A stretch of 64,000 nucleotides of DNA from Rickettsiales bacterium (GTDB lineage: Bacteria > Pseudomonadota > Alphaproteobacteria > Rickettsiales > JALZUV01), in the NCBI GenBank assembly GCA_029252805.1, contig JAQXAR010000024.1:1-64000 (forward strand), in the 5' to 3' direction. Below, in pieces: positions 42,370-53,677 of the stretch (within the stretch, counting starts at the first letter, position 1; each line of letters starts with the position of its first letter). The translations under genes and the position numbers were made by a program. Under the pieces are notes generated by a model that was given only the letters and a program-made list of their open reading frames with translations, had not been told where the DNA came from and ran no database searches.

Positions 42370-43566
42370 ATGCCTGAAACAGTAAAAAAAGCTCCAGTTG
42401 AGCTAAAGAATATGACGCTGAATTTCGGCCCGCAGCATCCGGCGGCGCACGGTGTCTTGCGTATGGTCATGGAGATGGATGGCGAAGTGGTCGAGCGTGT
42501 TGATCCGCATATCGGTCTATTGCATCGTGGTACGGAAAAGCTGATTGAGTATAAAACTTATTTGCAGGCACTGCCTTATTTTGACCGCCTCGATTATGTC
42601 TCGCCGATGTGCATGGAGCACAGTTATTGTATGGCGATTGAGAAATTGACGGGGCTTGAAGTGCCGTTACGTGCGCAATATTTGCGGGTGATTTTCGCGG
42701 AATTGACGCGTATTTTGAATCATATTCTCAATATCACGACGCAAGCGCTCGATGTGGGTGCGATGACGCCTTTACTTTGGTTGTTTGAAGAGCGTGAAAA
42801 GATTCTCGCTTTTTATGAGCGTGTTTCAGGCGCGCGTTTTCACTCTGCGTGGCTGCGTCCGGGGGGAGTGCACCAAGATATGCCGGCAGGCATGGATCAA
42901 GAAATTCTTGAATTCTGCGATGGGTTTCTGCCTGTCTTGAATGATGTTGATAACCTGCTTACGGAGAACCGTATCTGGAAGCAGCGTACGGTCGATATTG
43001 GTGTGGTGAGTGCGGCTGAAGCGCAAGCTTGGGGCTTTACGGGTGCGATGCTTCGTGGTTCGGGTGTGGCGTGGGATTTACGCCGTGCAGAGCCGTATGA
43101 ATGCTACAGCCATTTCGATTTTGATATTCCGGTGGGCACTAAGGGTGATTGCTGGGATCGTTATCTCGTTCGGGTGGAGGAGATGCGTCAGTCGGTTCGT
43201 ATCATTCGCCAAGCGATTGATAAATTGCCGGGTGGTGATGTGATGGCGGATAATCCAGCACTCGTGCCGCCAAAACGTGGTTTGATGAAGCATTCGATGG
43301 AAGCGATCATCAATCACTTTAAGCTTTATTCTGAAGGTATGGAAGTGCCTGAGGGTGAGGTTTATGCGGCTTGCGAAGCGCCAAAAGGTGAGTTCGGAGT
43401 GTACTTGATTTCAGATGGCACAAACCGTCCGTATCGTTGTAAGATTCGTGCGCCGGGTTTTGCGCATTTGCAGGCAATGGAATTTATGAGTAAGGGTCAC
43501 ATGTTGGCCGATGCGGTGACGATTATCGGCACCATGGATGTTGTATTTGGGGAGATTGATAGATAA
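42370..43566 (+). CDS. nuoD: NADH-quinone oxidoreductase subunit D
   Basis: 49-kDa subunit of 398 residues forming the quinone pocket with NuoB. It has the N-terminal [14 protein letters not shown] with the quinone-binding histidine, and the C-terminal [12 protein letters not shown] 42370 is chosen; an earlier in-frame codon overlaps the secreted gene. The end overlaps nuoE by one base. Confidence 0.98.
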   Translation: MPETVKKAPVELKNMTLNFGPQHPAAHGVLRMVMEMDGEVVERVDPHIGLLHRGTEKLIEYKTYLQALPYFDRLDYVSPMCMEHSYCMAIEKLTGLEVPLRAQYLRVIFAELTRILNHILNITTQALDVGAMTPLLWLFEEREKILAFYERVSGARFHSAWLRPGGVHQDMPAGMDQEILEFCDGFLPVLNDVDNLLTENRIWKQRTVDIGVVSAAEAQAWGFTGAMLRGSGVAWDLRRAEPYECYSHFDFDIPVGTKGDCWDRYLVRVEEMRQSVRIIRQAIDKLPGGDVMADNPALVPPKRGLMKHSMEAIINHFKLYSEGMEVPEGEVYAACEAPKGEFGVYLISDGTNRPYRCKIRAPGFAHLQAMEFMSKGHMLADAVTIIGTMDVVFGEIDR

Positions 43567-44345
43567 TGGGTATCGGTCTAAAACCTGTTGAATTTACGCA
43601 GCCGGATAGCTTTAGCTTTACCGGTCGTAATAAGACAAAAGCGAAAGAGTTAATCTCGCGTTATCCTGCGGGGCGTGAGCAATCGGCGGTTATGCCGTTA
43701 CTTATGTTGGCGCAACAACAGCATGATGGCTGGCTGCCACAGGCGGCGATTGATTATATATCATCCGTTCTCGGTATGGCGCCGATCAAAGTGAAGGAAG
43801 TCGCGACTTTCTATAGCATGTATAATCTGCAACCTGTCGGGCAATTCCATATTCAAGTGTGCGGCACAACGCCATGCGGTTTGCGTGGTGCGGAAGATAT
43901 TATCGAAGTTTGTAAGGTGCATCTGGGTATTGGTTTGGGTGAAACCACGGCGGATGGTAAGTTCACTCTTTCGGAAGTGGAGTGCTTGGGAGCGTGTGTG
44001 AATGCGCCGGTCATGGAAGTGACGACGGCCAAAGATGATGGCTATTACGAAAATTTAACGCCGCATATGGCACAAACGCTTATTCAAGAAATGGCAGCGG
44101 GTAAATTGCCGAAATTTGGATCGTTAACGGGACGTGTCAGTTCGGAACCTGAAACGGGTGCGACAACGTTGATCCTCAAAGCGGAAAAACCGAAAAAGAC
44201 TCCGGTTAAAAAAGCACCTGCGAAAGCCACGGCAGTGAAAAAGCCTGTAGCCAAAAACCCAGCGGCGAAAAAAGCAGCCCCTAAAAAGACAGTGACTAAA
44301 AAAGCGCCAGCCAAAAAGGCTCCAGCGAAGAAGGGTAAGAAATAA
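43566..44345 (+). CDS. nuoE: NADH-quinone oxidoreductase subunit E with basic tail
   Basis: 24-kDa-type subunit with the [2Fe-2S] cluster N1a, bound by Cys99, Cys104, Cys140 and Cys144 (CGTTPC and CLGAC). The core ends near residue 200. Residues about 208-259 are a histone-H1-like Lys/Ala/Pro tail (KKAPAK repeated), absent from E. coli NuoE but seen in various forms in other alphaproteobacteria. The tail could contact membranes or other subunits; its role is unknown. The end overlaps nuoF by one base. Confidence 0.96.
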   Translation: MGIGLKPVEFTQPDSFSFTGRNKTKAKELISRYPAGREQSAVMPLLMLAQQQHDGWLPQAAIDYISSVLGMAPIKVKEVATFYSMYNLQPVGQFHIQVCGTTPCGLRGAEDIIEVCKVHLGIGLGETTADGKFTLSEVECLGACVNAPVMEVTTAKDDGYYENLTPHMAQTLIQEMAAGKLPKFGSLTGRVSSEPETGATTLILKAEKPKKTPVKKAPAKATAVKKPVAKNPAAKKAAPKKTVTKKAPAKKAPAKKGKK

Positions 44346-45628
44346 TGCTGCAAGATCAGGATCGTATTTTTACCAATCTCTACGGCTTCCTAGACTGGAA
44401 ACTTGAGGGCGCTAAAGTGCGTGGCGACTGGAATGGAACGAAGCGTCTATTGGCTAAAGGCCAAGAGAAAATTATCGACGAGGTGAAGGCTTCTGGCTTG
44501 CGTGGTCGTGGCGGCGCGGGATTCTCGACGGGCATGAAATGGTCATTCATGCCGAAAGAAAACAAAGATGGTCGCCCCTCTTATCTGGTGGTGAATGCTG
44601 ATGAAGGCGAGCCAGGTACCTGTAAAGACCGCGATATTTTACGCCACGACCCGCATAAATTGGTTGAAGGTTGCTTGGTGGCGGGTTTTGCAATTCGTGC
44701 TGTCGCGGCTTATATTTATGTGCGAGGTGAGTTTGTGCGCGAGATTAAACATCTGCAACAGGCCATTAACGAAGCCTATGCGGCGGGCATGCTCGGTAAA
44801 GATGCATGTGGTAGTGGCTATGACTTTGATGTGTATGTGCATGCAGGTTCGGGTGCTTATATTTGCGGTGAAGAAACGGCATTGATTGAATCACTGGAAG
44901 GTAAAAAAGGCCAGCCTCGCTTGAAGCCGCCTTTCCCAGCAATGTCTGGCCTCTATGGTTGCCCGACAACCGTGAATAATGTGGAATCAATTGCCGTTGT
45001 GCCGACAATTCTACGTCGTGGACCCGCATGGTTTGCGAATTTAGGGCGCGAAAATAATACGGGTACGAAAATCTTTTGTATCTCCGGTCATGTTAATACG
45101 CCTTGTAATGTTGAAGAAGAAATGGGCATTCCGCTCAAAGAACTCATCGAGAAACATGCCGGCGGCGTTCGCGGCGGATGGGATAATCTGCTCGCAGTGA
45201 TTCCGGGTGGTTCATCGACTCCTCTGCTTCCTAAAGACGTATGCGATACGGTGCTGATGGATTTTGATTCTCTGCGTGCAGAAGGCACGGGCCTCGGCAC
45301 CGCAGGTATTATTGTCATGGATAAATCGACCGATATTGTTGCTGCGATCGCGCGACTATCGACCTTCTATATGCATGAATCGTGCGGTCAATGTACGCCA
45401 TGTCGTGAGGGTACGGGTTGGCTTGCACGTGTGATGATGCGTATGGTTGAGGGGCGCGCGATGCCAGAAGAAATTGACGGCTTGTTAGATGTAACAGGCC
45501 GGATCGAAGGTCACACGATTTGCGCACTTGGCGATGCTGCGGCATGGCCGGTGCAAGGACTCATCCGCCACTTCCGTCCTGAGCTGGAAGAGCGCATTGA
45601 GCAATATCACAAGAACAGGGCTGCGTAA
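44345..45628 (+). CDS. nuoF: NADH-quinone oxidoreductase subunit F
   Basis: NADH-binding 51-kDa subunit, 427 residues. The nucleotide/FMN motif is [13 protein letters not shown] (51-63). The N3 [4Fe-4S] cluster is bound by Cys347, Cys350, Cys353 and Cys393 (ESCGQCTPC and TICALGD). All key residues are present. It overlaps nuoE by one base and is 11 bases before nuoG. Confidence 0.98.
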   Translation: MLQDQDRIFTNLYGFLDWKLEGAKVRGDWNGTKRLLAKGQEKIIDEVKASGLRGRGGAGFSTGMKWSFMPKENKDGRPSYLVVNADEGEPGTCKDRDILRHDPHKLVEGCLVAGFAIRAVAAYIYVRGEFVREIKHLQQAINEAYAAGMLGKDACGSGYDFDVYVHAGSGAYICGEETALIESLEGKKGQPRLKPPFPAMSGLYGCPTTVNNVESIAVVPTILRRGPAWFANLGRENNTGTKIFCISGHVNTPCNVEEEMGIPLKELIEKHAGGVRGGWDNLLAVIPGGSSTPLLPKDVCDTVLMDFDSLRAEGTGLGTAGIIVMDKSTDIVAAIARLSTFYMHESCGQCTPCREGTGWLARVMMRMVEGRAMPEEIDGLLDVTGRIEGHTICALGDAAAWPVQGLIRHFRPELEERIEQYHKNRAA

Positions 45629-45639
45629 GGAACACGGAT

Positions 45640-47715
45640 ATGCCTAAATTAACGATTGATGGAAATGAAATTGAAGTTGCTGACGGTTCTACCGTTATTC
45701 AGGCGTGTGAGCAGGCGGGTGTTGAGATCCCGCGTTTTTGCTACCATGACCGTCTGAAAATTGCCGGTAACTGTCGTATGTGTTTGGTGGAAGTATCCCC
45801 CGGCCCGCCAAAGCCTGCTGCCTCTTGTGCGTTGCCTGTTTCTGAGGGTATGACGGTGAAAACCGATACGCCGATGGTGAAAAAAGCACGCGAAGGCGTG
45901 ATGGAATTCCTTCTCATTAACCACCCGCTCGATTGCCCAATTTGTGATCAGGGCGGTGAGTGTGATCTGCAAGATCAAGCGCGCAATTACGGTACCGGCT
46001 TTAGCCGCTATGCTGAACATAAGCGCGCGGTTGAAACGAAGGATATGGGCCCGCTCATTAAAACTCATATGACGCGCTGCATTCACTGTACGCGCTGTGT
46101 TCGTTTTGCTGACGATGTGGCGGGCGTGCCGGAACTTGGTGCCGTTGGTCGTGGCGAACATATGGAAATTACGACGGAAGGTAAGGCGTTTGCGTCAGAA
46201 CTTTCTGGCAATGTGATTGATCTTTGCCCCGTGGGTGCTTTGACCTCGCGTCCGTATGCGTTTGTCGCGCGTCCGTGGGAATTGAAGAAAACCGAAAGTA
46301 TCGATGTGCATGATGCGATGGGCTCGAATGTGCGTATTGATGTGCGCGGTAATAATGTGATGCGTGTACTTCCTCGCCTCAATGAAGAAGTGAACGAAGA
46401 ATGGCTCGGCGATAAATCTCGCTATGCCTGTGATGGCTTGCGCCGTCAGCGTTTGGATACGCCTTATTTGCGTGTTCAGGGTAAGCTCCAGCCCGTAAGT
46501 TGGGATGAAGCTTTTGCTGCGATTTCTGAGAAATTTGAACAATCAGGCGCGAAAAAACTAGGCGCTATTACCGGCGATATGATTCCGGTTGAACCGATTT
46601 ATGCGCTCAAAACACTGATGGATGAGCTGGGCTCTGCCAACCGTGATTGCCGTCAGGATGGAACTTATGTTTCGCGAGATGAACGTGGTGAATATCTGTT
46701 TAATTCAGGTTTTGCAGGCGTCGAAGAAGCGGATGCAATTGTGCTCATTGGCACAAATCCACGTGCAGAAGCACCGGTGCTTAATGCACGTATTCGCAAA
46801 GCGTGGCTGAATAACGGAACGCCAATCGCGGTGATTGGGCAAGAAACTGCACTGACTTACCCTGTGGAGTGGCTGGGTGAATCGCCTGCTGTTTTGGGCG
46901 AATTAATTTCTGGAAACGGCGAGTTTGCGAAAATATTGAAAAAAGCAAAACGTCCGCTTATCATTGTTGGCCAAGCGGCGATGCAGCGCGATGATGGACA
47001 GGAAATTTATGCGGCAGCGCGTACGCTAGCGCAAGAATCAACCGATCTTAAAACGTGGAATGGCTTTAATGTTTTGCAAACTTCAGCCTCGCGAACCGGT
47101 GCGCTGGATGTTGGTTTTATGCCAGCCAAAGGCGGGTTTGATAGCGCTGAGATGCTTGAAGCGAGTCGCTCAGGTGAAATCGAGATGCTTTATTTGCTTG
47201 GCGCAGATGAGCTGGATATGTCGCAAATTGGCGGCAATTGTTTCGTGATTTATCAAGGTCACCACGGCGATAATGGTGCGCATCGTGCCGATGTGATTTT
47301 GCCGTCTGCAGCTTATACGGAGCAGGATGGGACTTACGTGAATATGGAAGGCCGTGTGCAACGTAGTTTCGCGGCGTCATTTGCACCGGGTGAAGCGCGC
47401 CCTGATTGGAAAATTATCCGTGCGCTATCTGAGTTGTTGGGGCGAAAACTACCGTTCGATGAACTTAGCACATTGCGCGCGCAGATGATTAAGGCTCATC
47501 CGCATTTAGGCGAGTTAGATGTGAAGCCGGTGGCGGCTCTTTCTAATACCCGCCCACGTAAGACGTTTAAATTTGGTGGAAATAAGCTTTCAACCTATTT
47601 CACGAACTATTATATGACGGACGCGATTTCGCGTGCATCAGCGACGATGGCAGAATGTACGGCAGTTTTCATTGACGGTAAATCCTCACAGAAAAGCAAA
47701 GGGGAGGCTGCGTAA
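45640..47715 (+). CDS. nuoG: NADH-quinone oxidoreductase subunit G
   Basis: 75-kDa subunit, 691 residues, holding clusters N1b, N4 and N5. N1b ligands are Cys34, Cys45, Cys48 and Cys63. The HxxxCxxCxxxxxC motif for N5 is in the [18 protein letters not shown] region. A later [10 protein letters not shown] plus LCPVGA binds N4. The extra N7 site of E. coli is not evident, as in the mitochondrial-like class. The last residue overlaps nuoH. Confidence 0.97.
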   Translation: MPKLTIDGNEIEVADGSTVIQACEQAGVEIPRFCYHDRLKIAGNCRMCLVEVSPGPPKPAASCALPVSEGMTVKTDTPMVKKAREGVMEFLLINHPLDCPICDQGGECDLQDQARNYGTGFSRYAEHKRAVETKDMGPLIKTHMTRCIHCTRCVRFADDVAGVPELGAVGRGEHMEITTEGKAFASELSGNVIDLCPVGALTSRPYAFVARPWELKKTESIDVHDAMGSNVRIDVRGNNVMRVLPRLNEEVNEEWLGDKSRYACDGLRRQRLDTPYLRVQGKLQPVSWDEAFAAISEKFEQSGAKKLGAITGDMIPVEPIYALKTLMDELGSANRDCRQDGTYVSRDERGEYLFNSGFAGVEEADAIVLIGTNPRAEAPVLNARIRKAWLNNGTPIAVIGQETALTYPVEWLGESPAVLGELISGNGEFAKILKKAKRPLIIVGQAAMQRDDGQEIYAAARTLAQESTDLKTWNGFNVLQTSASRTGALDVGFMPAKGGFDSAEMLEASRSGEIEMLYLLGADELDMSQIGGNCFVIYQGHHGDNGAHRADVILPSAAYTEQDGTYVNMEGRVQRSFAASFAPGEARPDWKIIRALSELLGRKLPFDELSTLRAQMIKAHPHLGELDVKPVAALSNTRPRKTFKFGGNKLSTYFTNYYMTDAISRASATMAECTAVFIDGKSSQKSKGEAA

Positions 47716-48785
47716 TGCTGCAAGAGTTCCTTAACCTGATTGAACCTTTTTTACCGTTGCTAATTATCATCGGAAAAATTCTGCTCGTAGCGGTACCATT
47801 GATGATTTTAATGGCGTATCTGACTTATGCAGAGCGTAAGGTGATTGCGGCGATGCAGTTGCGTAAAGGGCCAAATGTGGTGGGGCCGTTTGGCTTGTTG
47901 CAACCGTTTGCTGATGGCTTGAAGCTCTTTATGAAAGAGACGATCATTCCGACGCATGCTAGCCCGATTGTCTTTATTCTCGCGCCGATGTTGACCTTTG
48001 TTTTGGCGTTGGTTGGCTGGGCCGTGATACCATTTTCAGCGGAATTTGTGATTGCCGATATCAATGTAGGCATCTTGTATTTGCTCGCCATCTCGAGTCT
48101 TGGTGTTTACGGCGTGATCATGGCAGGTTGGGCGAGTAACTCAAAATACGCCTTCCTCGGCGCCATTCGTTCTGCGGCGCAAATGGTCTCGTACGAAGTC
48201 TCTATCGGCTTTGTGATTGTGTGCGTGCTACTGCTGGTTGGCTCACTGAATTTGACCGAAATTATTGAAGCGCAGCGTGATGGATGGTTCGTATTCACGG
48301 GTTTATTCCCGATGTTCATTTTGTTCTTTATCTCAATCCTAGCGGAAACGAATCGCCACCCCTTTGACTTACCGGAAGCGGAAGCAGAGCTGGTAGCGGG
48401 TTATAATGTTGAATATTCTTCGATGACCTTCGCTCTCTTTTTCCTCGGCGAATATATGAATATGATTTTGATGTCGGCGATTGCGACGGTTCTGTTCTTA
48501 GGCGGCTATCTTGCGCCGCATGAGTCGCTTGAATTTATTTCAGGCCCGATCTGGTTTGCGTTAAAGATTTCGTTCATCCTGTTTGCCTTTATTTGGATGC
48601 GTGCCTCACTGCCGCGCTACCGTTATGATCAATTGATGCGTTTGGGTTGGAAGGTATTCTTGCCGCTCTCATTACTATGGGTGGCTTTGACTGGCGCCTA
48701 TGTCGTTTACGGCGATGAAGCGCAAAATGTTGCAGAGCCAGCGCCTGTTCAGATTGAAACTCAAATCCAAGAGGTGACCCAGTAA
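47715..48785 (+). CDS. nuoH: NADH-quinone oxidoreductase subunit H
   Basis: Membrane subunit at the junction with the peripheral arm, 356 residues, eight helices. The cytoplasmic loop with [20 protein letters not shown] and [20 protein letters not shown], both near the quinone channel, is intact. It overlaps nuoG and nuoI by one base each. Confidence 0.97.
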   Translation: MLQEFLNLIEPFLPLLIIIGKILLVAVPLMILMAYLTYAERKVIAAMQLRKGPNVVGPFGLLQPFADGLKLFMKETIIPTHASPIVFILAPMLTFVLALVGWAVIPFSAEFVIADINVGILYLLAISSLGVYGVIMAGWASNSKYAFLGAIRSAAQMVSYEVSIGFVIVCVLLLVGSLNLTEIIEAQRDGWFVFTGLFPMFILFFISILAETNRHPFDLPEAEAELVAGYNVEYSSMTFALFFLGEYMNMILMSAIATVLFLGGYLAPHESLEFISGPIWFALKISFILFAFIWMRASLPRYRYDQLMRLGWKVFLPLSLLWVALTGAYVVYGDEAQNVAEPAPVQIETQIQEVTQ

Positions 48786-49270
48786 TGAGCTTAGCCCGTT
48801 TCTTAAATGCGTTTTTATTGCTCGAAATTTTTTCCGGCTTGTTTATGACGTTGAAGTATTTCTTCAAGCCAAAAGTGACGATCAATTACCCTTACGAAAA
48901 AGGTCCGCTAAGCCCGCGTTTTCGAGGTGAGCATGCGTTGCGCCGTTATGAAAATGGTGAAGAGCGCTGTATCGCTTGTAAATTATGCGAGGCGATTTGT
49001 CCGGCGCAAGCGATCACGATTGAAGCGGAAGAACGTGAAGATGGTAGTCGTCGTACTACGCGTTACGATATTGATATGGTCAAATGTATCTATTGCGGTT
49101 TCTGTCAGGAAGCCTGCCCGGTGGATGCTATTGTGCAGGGTCCGAACTTTGAATTTGCGACGGAAACACGCGAAGAGCTTTGGTATAATAAAGATAAATT
49201 ACTCGATAACGGAGAACGCTGGGAAGATGCGATTGCAGCTAATTTAGTCGCAGACGCACCTTACAGGTAA
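48785..49270 (+). CDS. nuoI: NADH-quinone oxidoreductase subunit I
   Basis: Ferredoxin-like subunit, 161 residues, with clusters N6a and N6b. The ligand sets are Cys62, 65, 68 plus 72 ([11 protein letters not shown]) and Cys101, 104, 107 plus 111 ([11 protein letters not shown]). An N-terminal amphipathic helix rests on the membrane. nuoJ follows after 3 bases. Confidence 0.98.
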   Translation: MSLARFLNAFLLLEIFSGLFMTLKYFFKPKVTINYPYEKGPLSPRFRGEHALRRYENGEERCIACKLCEAICPAQAITIEAEEREDGSRRTTRYDIDMVKCIYCGFCQEACPVDAIVQGPNFEFATETREELWYNKDKLLDNGERWEDAIAANLVADAPYR

Positions 49271-49273
49271 TAG

Positions 49274-49894
49274 ATGATGGAAATTGCAACACTTACATTT
49301 TACGTTTTATCGACGGTGATGGTGCTCTCCGCTTTCGCGGTGATTTCATCACGTAATCCCGTGCATTCGGTATTATTTCTGATCTTCTGCTTCTTTAATG
49401 CAGCCGGTTTGTTCGTGCTGCTGGGTGCAGAATATATCGCCATGACCTTGGTGATTGTTTATGTGGGTGCAGTCGCAGTATTGTTCCTGTTTGTGGTTAT
49501 GATGCTCGATGTTGATTTGGCAGCAGCGCGACAAGGCTTCTTAAAATATTTACCGATTGGTGGCGGAGTTGCTGTGCTTTTATTTGCCGAACTCTATCTC
49601 GTTTTTGGCGCATTACAGCAAACAGAATTAGTCAAAGCGGTGGCCACCCATCCGACGCCGGATGCGTCTGAAGTGAGCAATACGTTGGCGATTGGCCGGA
49701 TTCTCTACACGGATTATATCTACGCATTCCAAGTGTCGGGCATTATCCTTTTGGTAGCGATGATTGGTGCTATTGTGCTTACGCTGCGCGGTAAAAAACG
49801 TTCGCGTAAACAAAATATCAATCAGCAACTGGCGCGCAAACGTAGCGATGCGCTAAAGCTGGTCAATGTGAAACCAGGTGAGGGAGCGGCATAA
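49274..49894 (+). CDS. nuoJ: NADH-quinone oxidoreductase subunit J
   Basis: Membrane subunit of 206 residues with five helices, including the [21 protein letters not shown] segment with its mid-membrane bulge. The C-terminal 40 residues are basic and cytoplasmic ([14 protein letters not shown]). ATG codons at 49274 and 49277 are both possible. It overlaps nuoK by one base. Confidence 0.95.
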   Translation: MMEIATLTFYVLSTVMVLSAFAVISSRNPVHSVLFLIFCFFNAAGLFVLLGAEYIAMTLVIVYVGAVAVLFLFVVMMLDVDLAAARQGFLKYLPIGGGVAVLLFAELYLVFGALQQTELVKAVATHPTPDASEVSNTLAIGRILYTDYIYAFQVSGIILLVAMIGAIVLTLRGKKRSRKQNINQQLARKRSDALKLVNVKPGEGAA

Positions 49895-50235
49895 TGAATA
49901 CGTCTTTGTTTGAGTCGATTGATGTGACTCACTACCTTATCGTGGCGGCATTACTTTTTGTCATCGGCATTTGTGGAATTTTCCTCAACCGTAAAAATAT
50001 CATTACGCTGCTTATGTCGATTGAGCTGATGCTATTGGCTGTTAACATTAATATGGTGGTGTTCTCGGTTGCTTTGCAAGATTTAGTGGGGCAAGTATTT
50101 ACCGTCTTTATTCTAACCGTAGCGGCGGCGGAAGCGGCTATCGGCCTTGCAATTCTCGTGGTATTCTTCCGTAATGCAGGCTCAATTGCGGTAGAAGAAA
50201 TTGGTCAGTTGACACAAGAGGAGGCTGCCAAATGA
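49894..50235 (+). CDS. nuoK: NADH-quinone oxidoreductase subunit K
   Basis: Small three-helix membrane subunit, 113 residues. The conserved glutamates lie in [17 protein letters not shown] and [11 protein letters not shown], part of the proton path. The N-terminal 14 residues are longer than in E. coli NuoK. The end overlaps nuoL by four bases (ATGA). Confidence 0.96.
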   Translation: MNTSLFESIDVTHYLIVAALLFVIGICGIFLNRKNIITLLMSIELMLLAVNINMVVFSVALQDLVGQVFTVFILTVAAAEAAIGLAILVVFFRNAGSIAVEEIGQLTQEEAAK

Positions 50236-52178
50236 ATGAGCTAGCTCAATTGGTTGTATTCCTTCCGCTCATTGCGGCGGTCGTTGTAGGTTTTACATGG
50301 AACCGTATCGCGCATAATACGTCGCAAATTTTCACCAGTACTTGTGTGGCAGGGGCGGCGCTTTTTGCGTGGATTTTGTTCATTAAATTATCGATGGGTG
50401 CAGAGACTTTCACCCTCGATATTGGTAGCTGGATTACATCAGGTAGCTTCGATGTGCGCTGGGCATTGCGCGTGGATATGCTTTCATCAGCGATGATGCT
50501 GTTGGTGACGAGCGTATCGGCTCTCGTGCATGTTTACTCGATTGGTTATATGAGCGAAGAACCTTGTAAGCCGCGCTTTATGGCGTATTTGTCGCTCTTT
50601 ACCTTCTTCATGTTAATGCTGGTGACGGCGGATAACTTGGTTCAACTCTTCCTTGGTTGGGAAGGGGTAGGGCTGTGCTCTTACTTGCTGATTGGTTTTT
50701 GGTATCACAAAGAGTCGGCCAATGCGGCAGCGATGAAAGCCTTTATCGTCAACCGTGTGGGGGATTTCGGCTTTGCGCTCGGGATTTTCGCGATTTACAT
50801 GATGTTCGATACGGTACGTTTTGATGAAATTTTCGCTCTTGCTTCGAGCCAAGCGGATGCGACGATCATGTTCTTGGGCAGTGAATATCACGCGATGACG
50901 GTGATTTGTATTCTGCTCTTTATCGGCGCGATGGGTAAGTCTGCGCAGCTTGGTTTGCACACATGGTTGCCCGATGCGATGGAAGGTCCGACTCCGGTTT
51001 CGGCCCTCATTCATGCGGCGACGATGGTAACGGCAGGTATATTTTTAGTCGCGCGTATGTCGCCTCTCTTTGAACTTTCGCCCGTAGCGTTGCAGTTGGT
51101 GACTTATGTGGGTGCGGCGACGGCGATTTTCGCGGCAACGGTTGGCTTGGTGCAAAATGATATTAAGCGGGTGATCGCTTATTCGACCTGTTCACAATTG
51201 GGCTATATGTTCTTTGCCTGTGGGGTGTCCGCTTATGCAGCGGGGATGTTCCACTTGCTGACTCACGGTTTCTTTAAGGCGCTATTATTCCTTGGTGCAG
51301 GCTCGGTGATTCACGCGCTTCACCATGAGCAAGATATGCGCAAAATGGGAGGGCTCGCGAAAAAAGTTCCTATCACCTGTGCGCTGATGTGGATTGGTTC
51401 ATTGGCGCTTGCAGGGATTCCTCCCTTCTCAGGCTATTACTCTAAAGATATGATTATCGAGGCAGCTTATGCGGCGCATAGCACGCATGGTGCTTTTGCC
51501 TTCTATATGGGTGTCGCTGCGGCTTTCCTTACGGCGTTCTATAGTTGGCGTTTATTGTTTATGACCTTCCACGGGCAGCCGCGTATGGAAAAGAAAGCGC
51601 TAAAAGCGGCACATGAATCTCCGAAAGTTATGCTGGTGCCATTGGCGCTATTGGCGCTTGGTGCGGTGTTTGCGGGTGCGATTGGGTACCACACGCTTGG
51701 TATGGTCGATGGCGATGGCGCCTTCTGGCGTGGAGCGATCTTTGTAGCCGAAGAAAATAACGTATTGCATCACATTCATGATATTCCTAAATGGGTGCCA
51801 ATGGTTCCACTGATTGTGGCGTTGTCGGGTATTTTCCTGGCTTGGGTGTTCTATATTAAATGTCCGAAACTACCGGCTGCTTTTGCGAAACGTTTCCAAC
51901 CGATTTATACGTTCTTGCTTAATAAATGGTATTTTGACGAGCTTTACCGTGCGATTTTCATTCGTGGAGCGATTGCGATGGGGCGCCATTTCAGCAAGTT
52001 CTGGGATACTAAAGTGATTGATGGTTTAGGGCCAAATGGCTTCGCTGCGGTCTCGCACTATTTCGCCGTTAAAGTCGGTAAAACGCAGACAGGCTATCTC
52101 TATCATTATGCCTTTATGATGTTGGCTGGATTGGTGCTGCTTGTAACGTGGTATTTAGTGCGAGGAGGTGCATCATGA
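50232..52178 (+). CDS. nuoL: NADH-quinone oxidoreductase subunit L
   Basis: Antiporter-like proton-pumping subunit at the far end of the membrane arm, 648 residues. Recognised by [19 protein letters not shown] with its key glutamate, the lysine-bearing [20 protein letters not shown], and a long C-terminal lateral helix with extra transmembrane helix ([17 protein letters not shown]). It overlaps nuoM by four bases. Confidence 0.97.
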   Translation: MNELAQLVVFLPLIAAVVVGFTWNRIAHNTSQIFTSTCVAGAALFAWILFIKLSMGAETFTLDIGSWITSGSFDVRWALRVDMLSSAMMLLVTSVSALVHVYSIGYMSEEPCKPRFMAYLSLFTFFMLMLVTADNLVQLFLGWEGVGLCSYLLIGFWYHKESANAAAMKAFIVNRVGDFGFALGIFAIYMMFDTVRFDEIFALASSQADATIMFLGSEYHAMTVICILLFIGAMGKSAQLGLHTWLPDAMEGPTPVSALIHAATMVTAGIFLVARMSPLFELSPVALQLVTYVGAATAIFAATVGLVQNDIKRVIAYSTCSQLGYMFFACGVSAYAAGMFHLLTHGFFKALLFLGAGSVIHALHHEQDMRKMGGLAKKVPITCALMWIGSLALAGIPPFSGYYSKDMIIEAAYAAHSTHGAFAFYMGVAAAFLTAFYSWRLLFMTFHGQPRMEKKALKAAHESPKVMLVPLALLALGAVFAGAIGYHTLGMVDGDGAFWRGAIFVAEENNVLHHIHDIPKWVPMVPLIVALSGIFLAWVFYIKCPKLPAAFAKRFQPIYTFLLNKWYFDELYRAIFIRGAIAMGRHFSKFWDTKVIDGLGPNGFAAVSHYFAVKVGKTQTGYLYHYAFMMLAGLVLLVTWYLVRGGAS

Positions 52179-53677
52179 GTACATTACCTGTGTTATCTCT
52201 ACTTCTAGCATTGCCCCTCATTGGTGCTGCTGCGATCTTCCTATTCGTGCGCGAATCCGAAGGTGAGCAAGCGGCGCGTAATGCCAAATTAACGGCACTA
52301 TTCGTCACCGTGATTACCTTTATCGCCTCAGTCGTTCTGGTGCTTCCGGGCTTTGATGTTTCGCAAGCAGGTTTCCAATATGTTGAGAAACATGAGTGGG
52401 TGGCTGAGGGTATTAGCTATCATTTAGGGGTGGATGGTATTTCACTGTCACTGCTTCTATTGACGACTTTCTTGATGCCGATTTGTATCCTTTCTAGCTG
52501 GAAAGGGGTGAAGACGCGTGTACGTGAATTTATGCTCTCGTTCCTTGTTCTGGAGAGCTTCATCATTGGTGTATTTTGTTCGCTAGATGCGTTGTTATTC
52601 TACGTATTTTTTGAGGGTATGCTCATTCCGATGTTCCTAATTATCGGTGTTTGGGGCGGCAATAACCGGGTTTATGCGGCTTACAAATTCTTCCTCTATA
52701 CGTTGCTTGGCTCGGTACTATTCTTGCTCGCTATTCTTTGGCTGTATTATACACATGGCACGACCAGCATTCCGGAGCTGATGGAGCTCTCGCCGAGTTC
52801 GGCCAGTCATGTGCAGAATATTTTATGGCTCGCCATGTTTGCAAGTTTTGCGGTGAAGGTGCCGATGTTCCCTTTCCATACGTGGCTACCCGATGCGCAT
52901 GTACAAGCGCCTACGGCGGGTTCGGTTATTCTGGCGGGTATCTTGCTGAAAATGGGCGGCTATGGCTTTATTCGTTTTAGCCTGCCAATGCTGCCAGAGG
53001 CCTCGCATTACTTTACGCCATTCATATGGAGTTTGAGTATTATCGCCGTAATTTATACCTCGCTTGTGGCACTCGTGCAGGAAGATATGAAAAAGCTAAT
53101 TGCTTATTCTTCGGTCGCGCATATGGGCTTTGTGACGGCAGGTTTATTTGCTTTCAACCAGCAAGGGATTGAAGGTGCGATGGTGCAGATGATCTCGCAT
53201 GGTCTGATCTCAGGCGCGCTCTTTATCTGCGTGGGTGTGGTGTATGATCGTGTGCATACGCGTGAGATTGCGCGTTATGGTGGAGTGGCGAAGGTTATGC
53301 CGTGGTATGCGTTCTTTTTCCTCTTCTTCACGATGGCTTCAGTTGGCTTGCCCGCGACCTCTGGCTTTACGGGTGAGTTCCTCGTGCTGATTGGTGCCTA
53401 TCAGGCGAGTAGCTGGTTAGCGTTCGGTTTGGCGACGGGCTTGGTGCTGGGTGCGGCTTATGCGCTCATGCTTTACCGCCGTGTTGCATTTGGTGACTTG
53501 GTTCGTAATGAATTGAAGAAACTGAAAGATCTAGAAGCACGCGAAACTGTTATGTTTAGCGTGTTAGGTGTGGCGGTTATCTGGTTAGGGGTTTATCCTG
53601 ACCCCTTATTGGAATTGCTACATGCGCCGGTTAATAATCTTTTGACTCAAATCACCATTGAAGGGGGAGTTCAGTAA
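52175..53677 (+). CDS. nuoM: NADH-quinone oxidoreductase subunit M
   Basis: Antiporter-like subunit of 500 residues with fourteen helices. Motifs include FEGMLIPMFLIIGVWGG (essential glutamate), AVKVPMFPFHTWLPDAHVQA (lysine), and SSVAHMGFV. ATG 52175 overlaps the nuoL stop; an upstream in-frame GTG at 52148 is rejected. It overlaps nuoN by one base. Confidence 0.97.
   Translation: MSTLPVLSLLLALPLIGAAAIFLFVRESEGEQAARNAKLTALFVTVITFIASVVLVLPGFDVSQAGFQYVEKHEWVAEGISYHLGVDGISLSLLLLTTFLMPICILSSWKGVKTRVREFMLSFLVLESFIIGVFCSLDALLFYVFFEGMLIPMFLIIGVWGGNNRVYAAYKFFLYTLLGSVLFLLAILWLYYTHGTTSIPELMELSPSSASHVQNILWLAMFASFAVKVPMFPFHTWLPDAHVQAPTAGSVILAGILLKMGGYGFIRFSLPMLPEASHYFTPFIWSLSIIAVIYTSLVALVQEDMKKLIAYSSVAHMGFVTAGLFAFNQQGIEGAMVQMISHGLISGALFICVGVVYDRVHTREIARYGGVAKVMPWYAFFFLFFTMASVGLPATSGFTGEFLVLIGAYQASSWLAFGLATGLVLGAAYALMLYRRVAFGDLVRNELKKLKDLEARETVMFSVLGVAVIWLGVYPDPLLELLHAPVNNLLTQITIEGGVQ

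Noticed and set aside
44189-44342. Separate histone-like gene
   Set aside because: The basic repeat is continuous with the NuoE frame and has no start of its own.
45649-46161. 170-codon minus-strand frame over nuoG
   Set aside because: Shadow of the conserved nuoG frame, which carries all iron-sulfur ligands.
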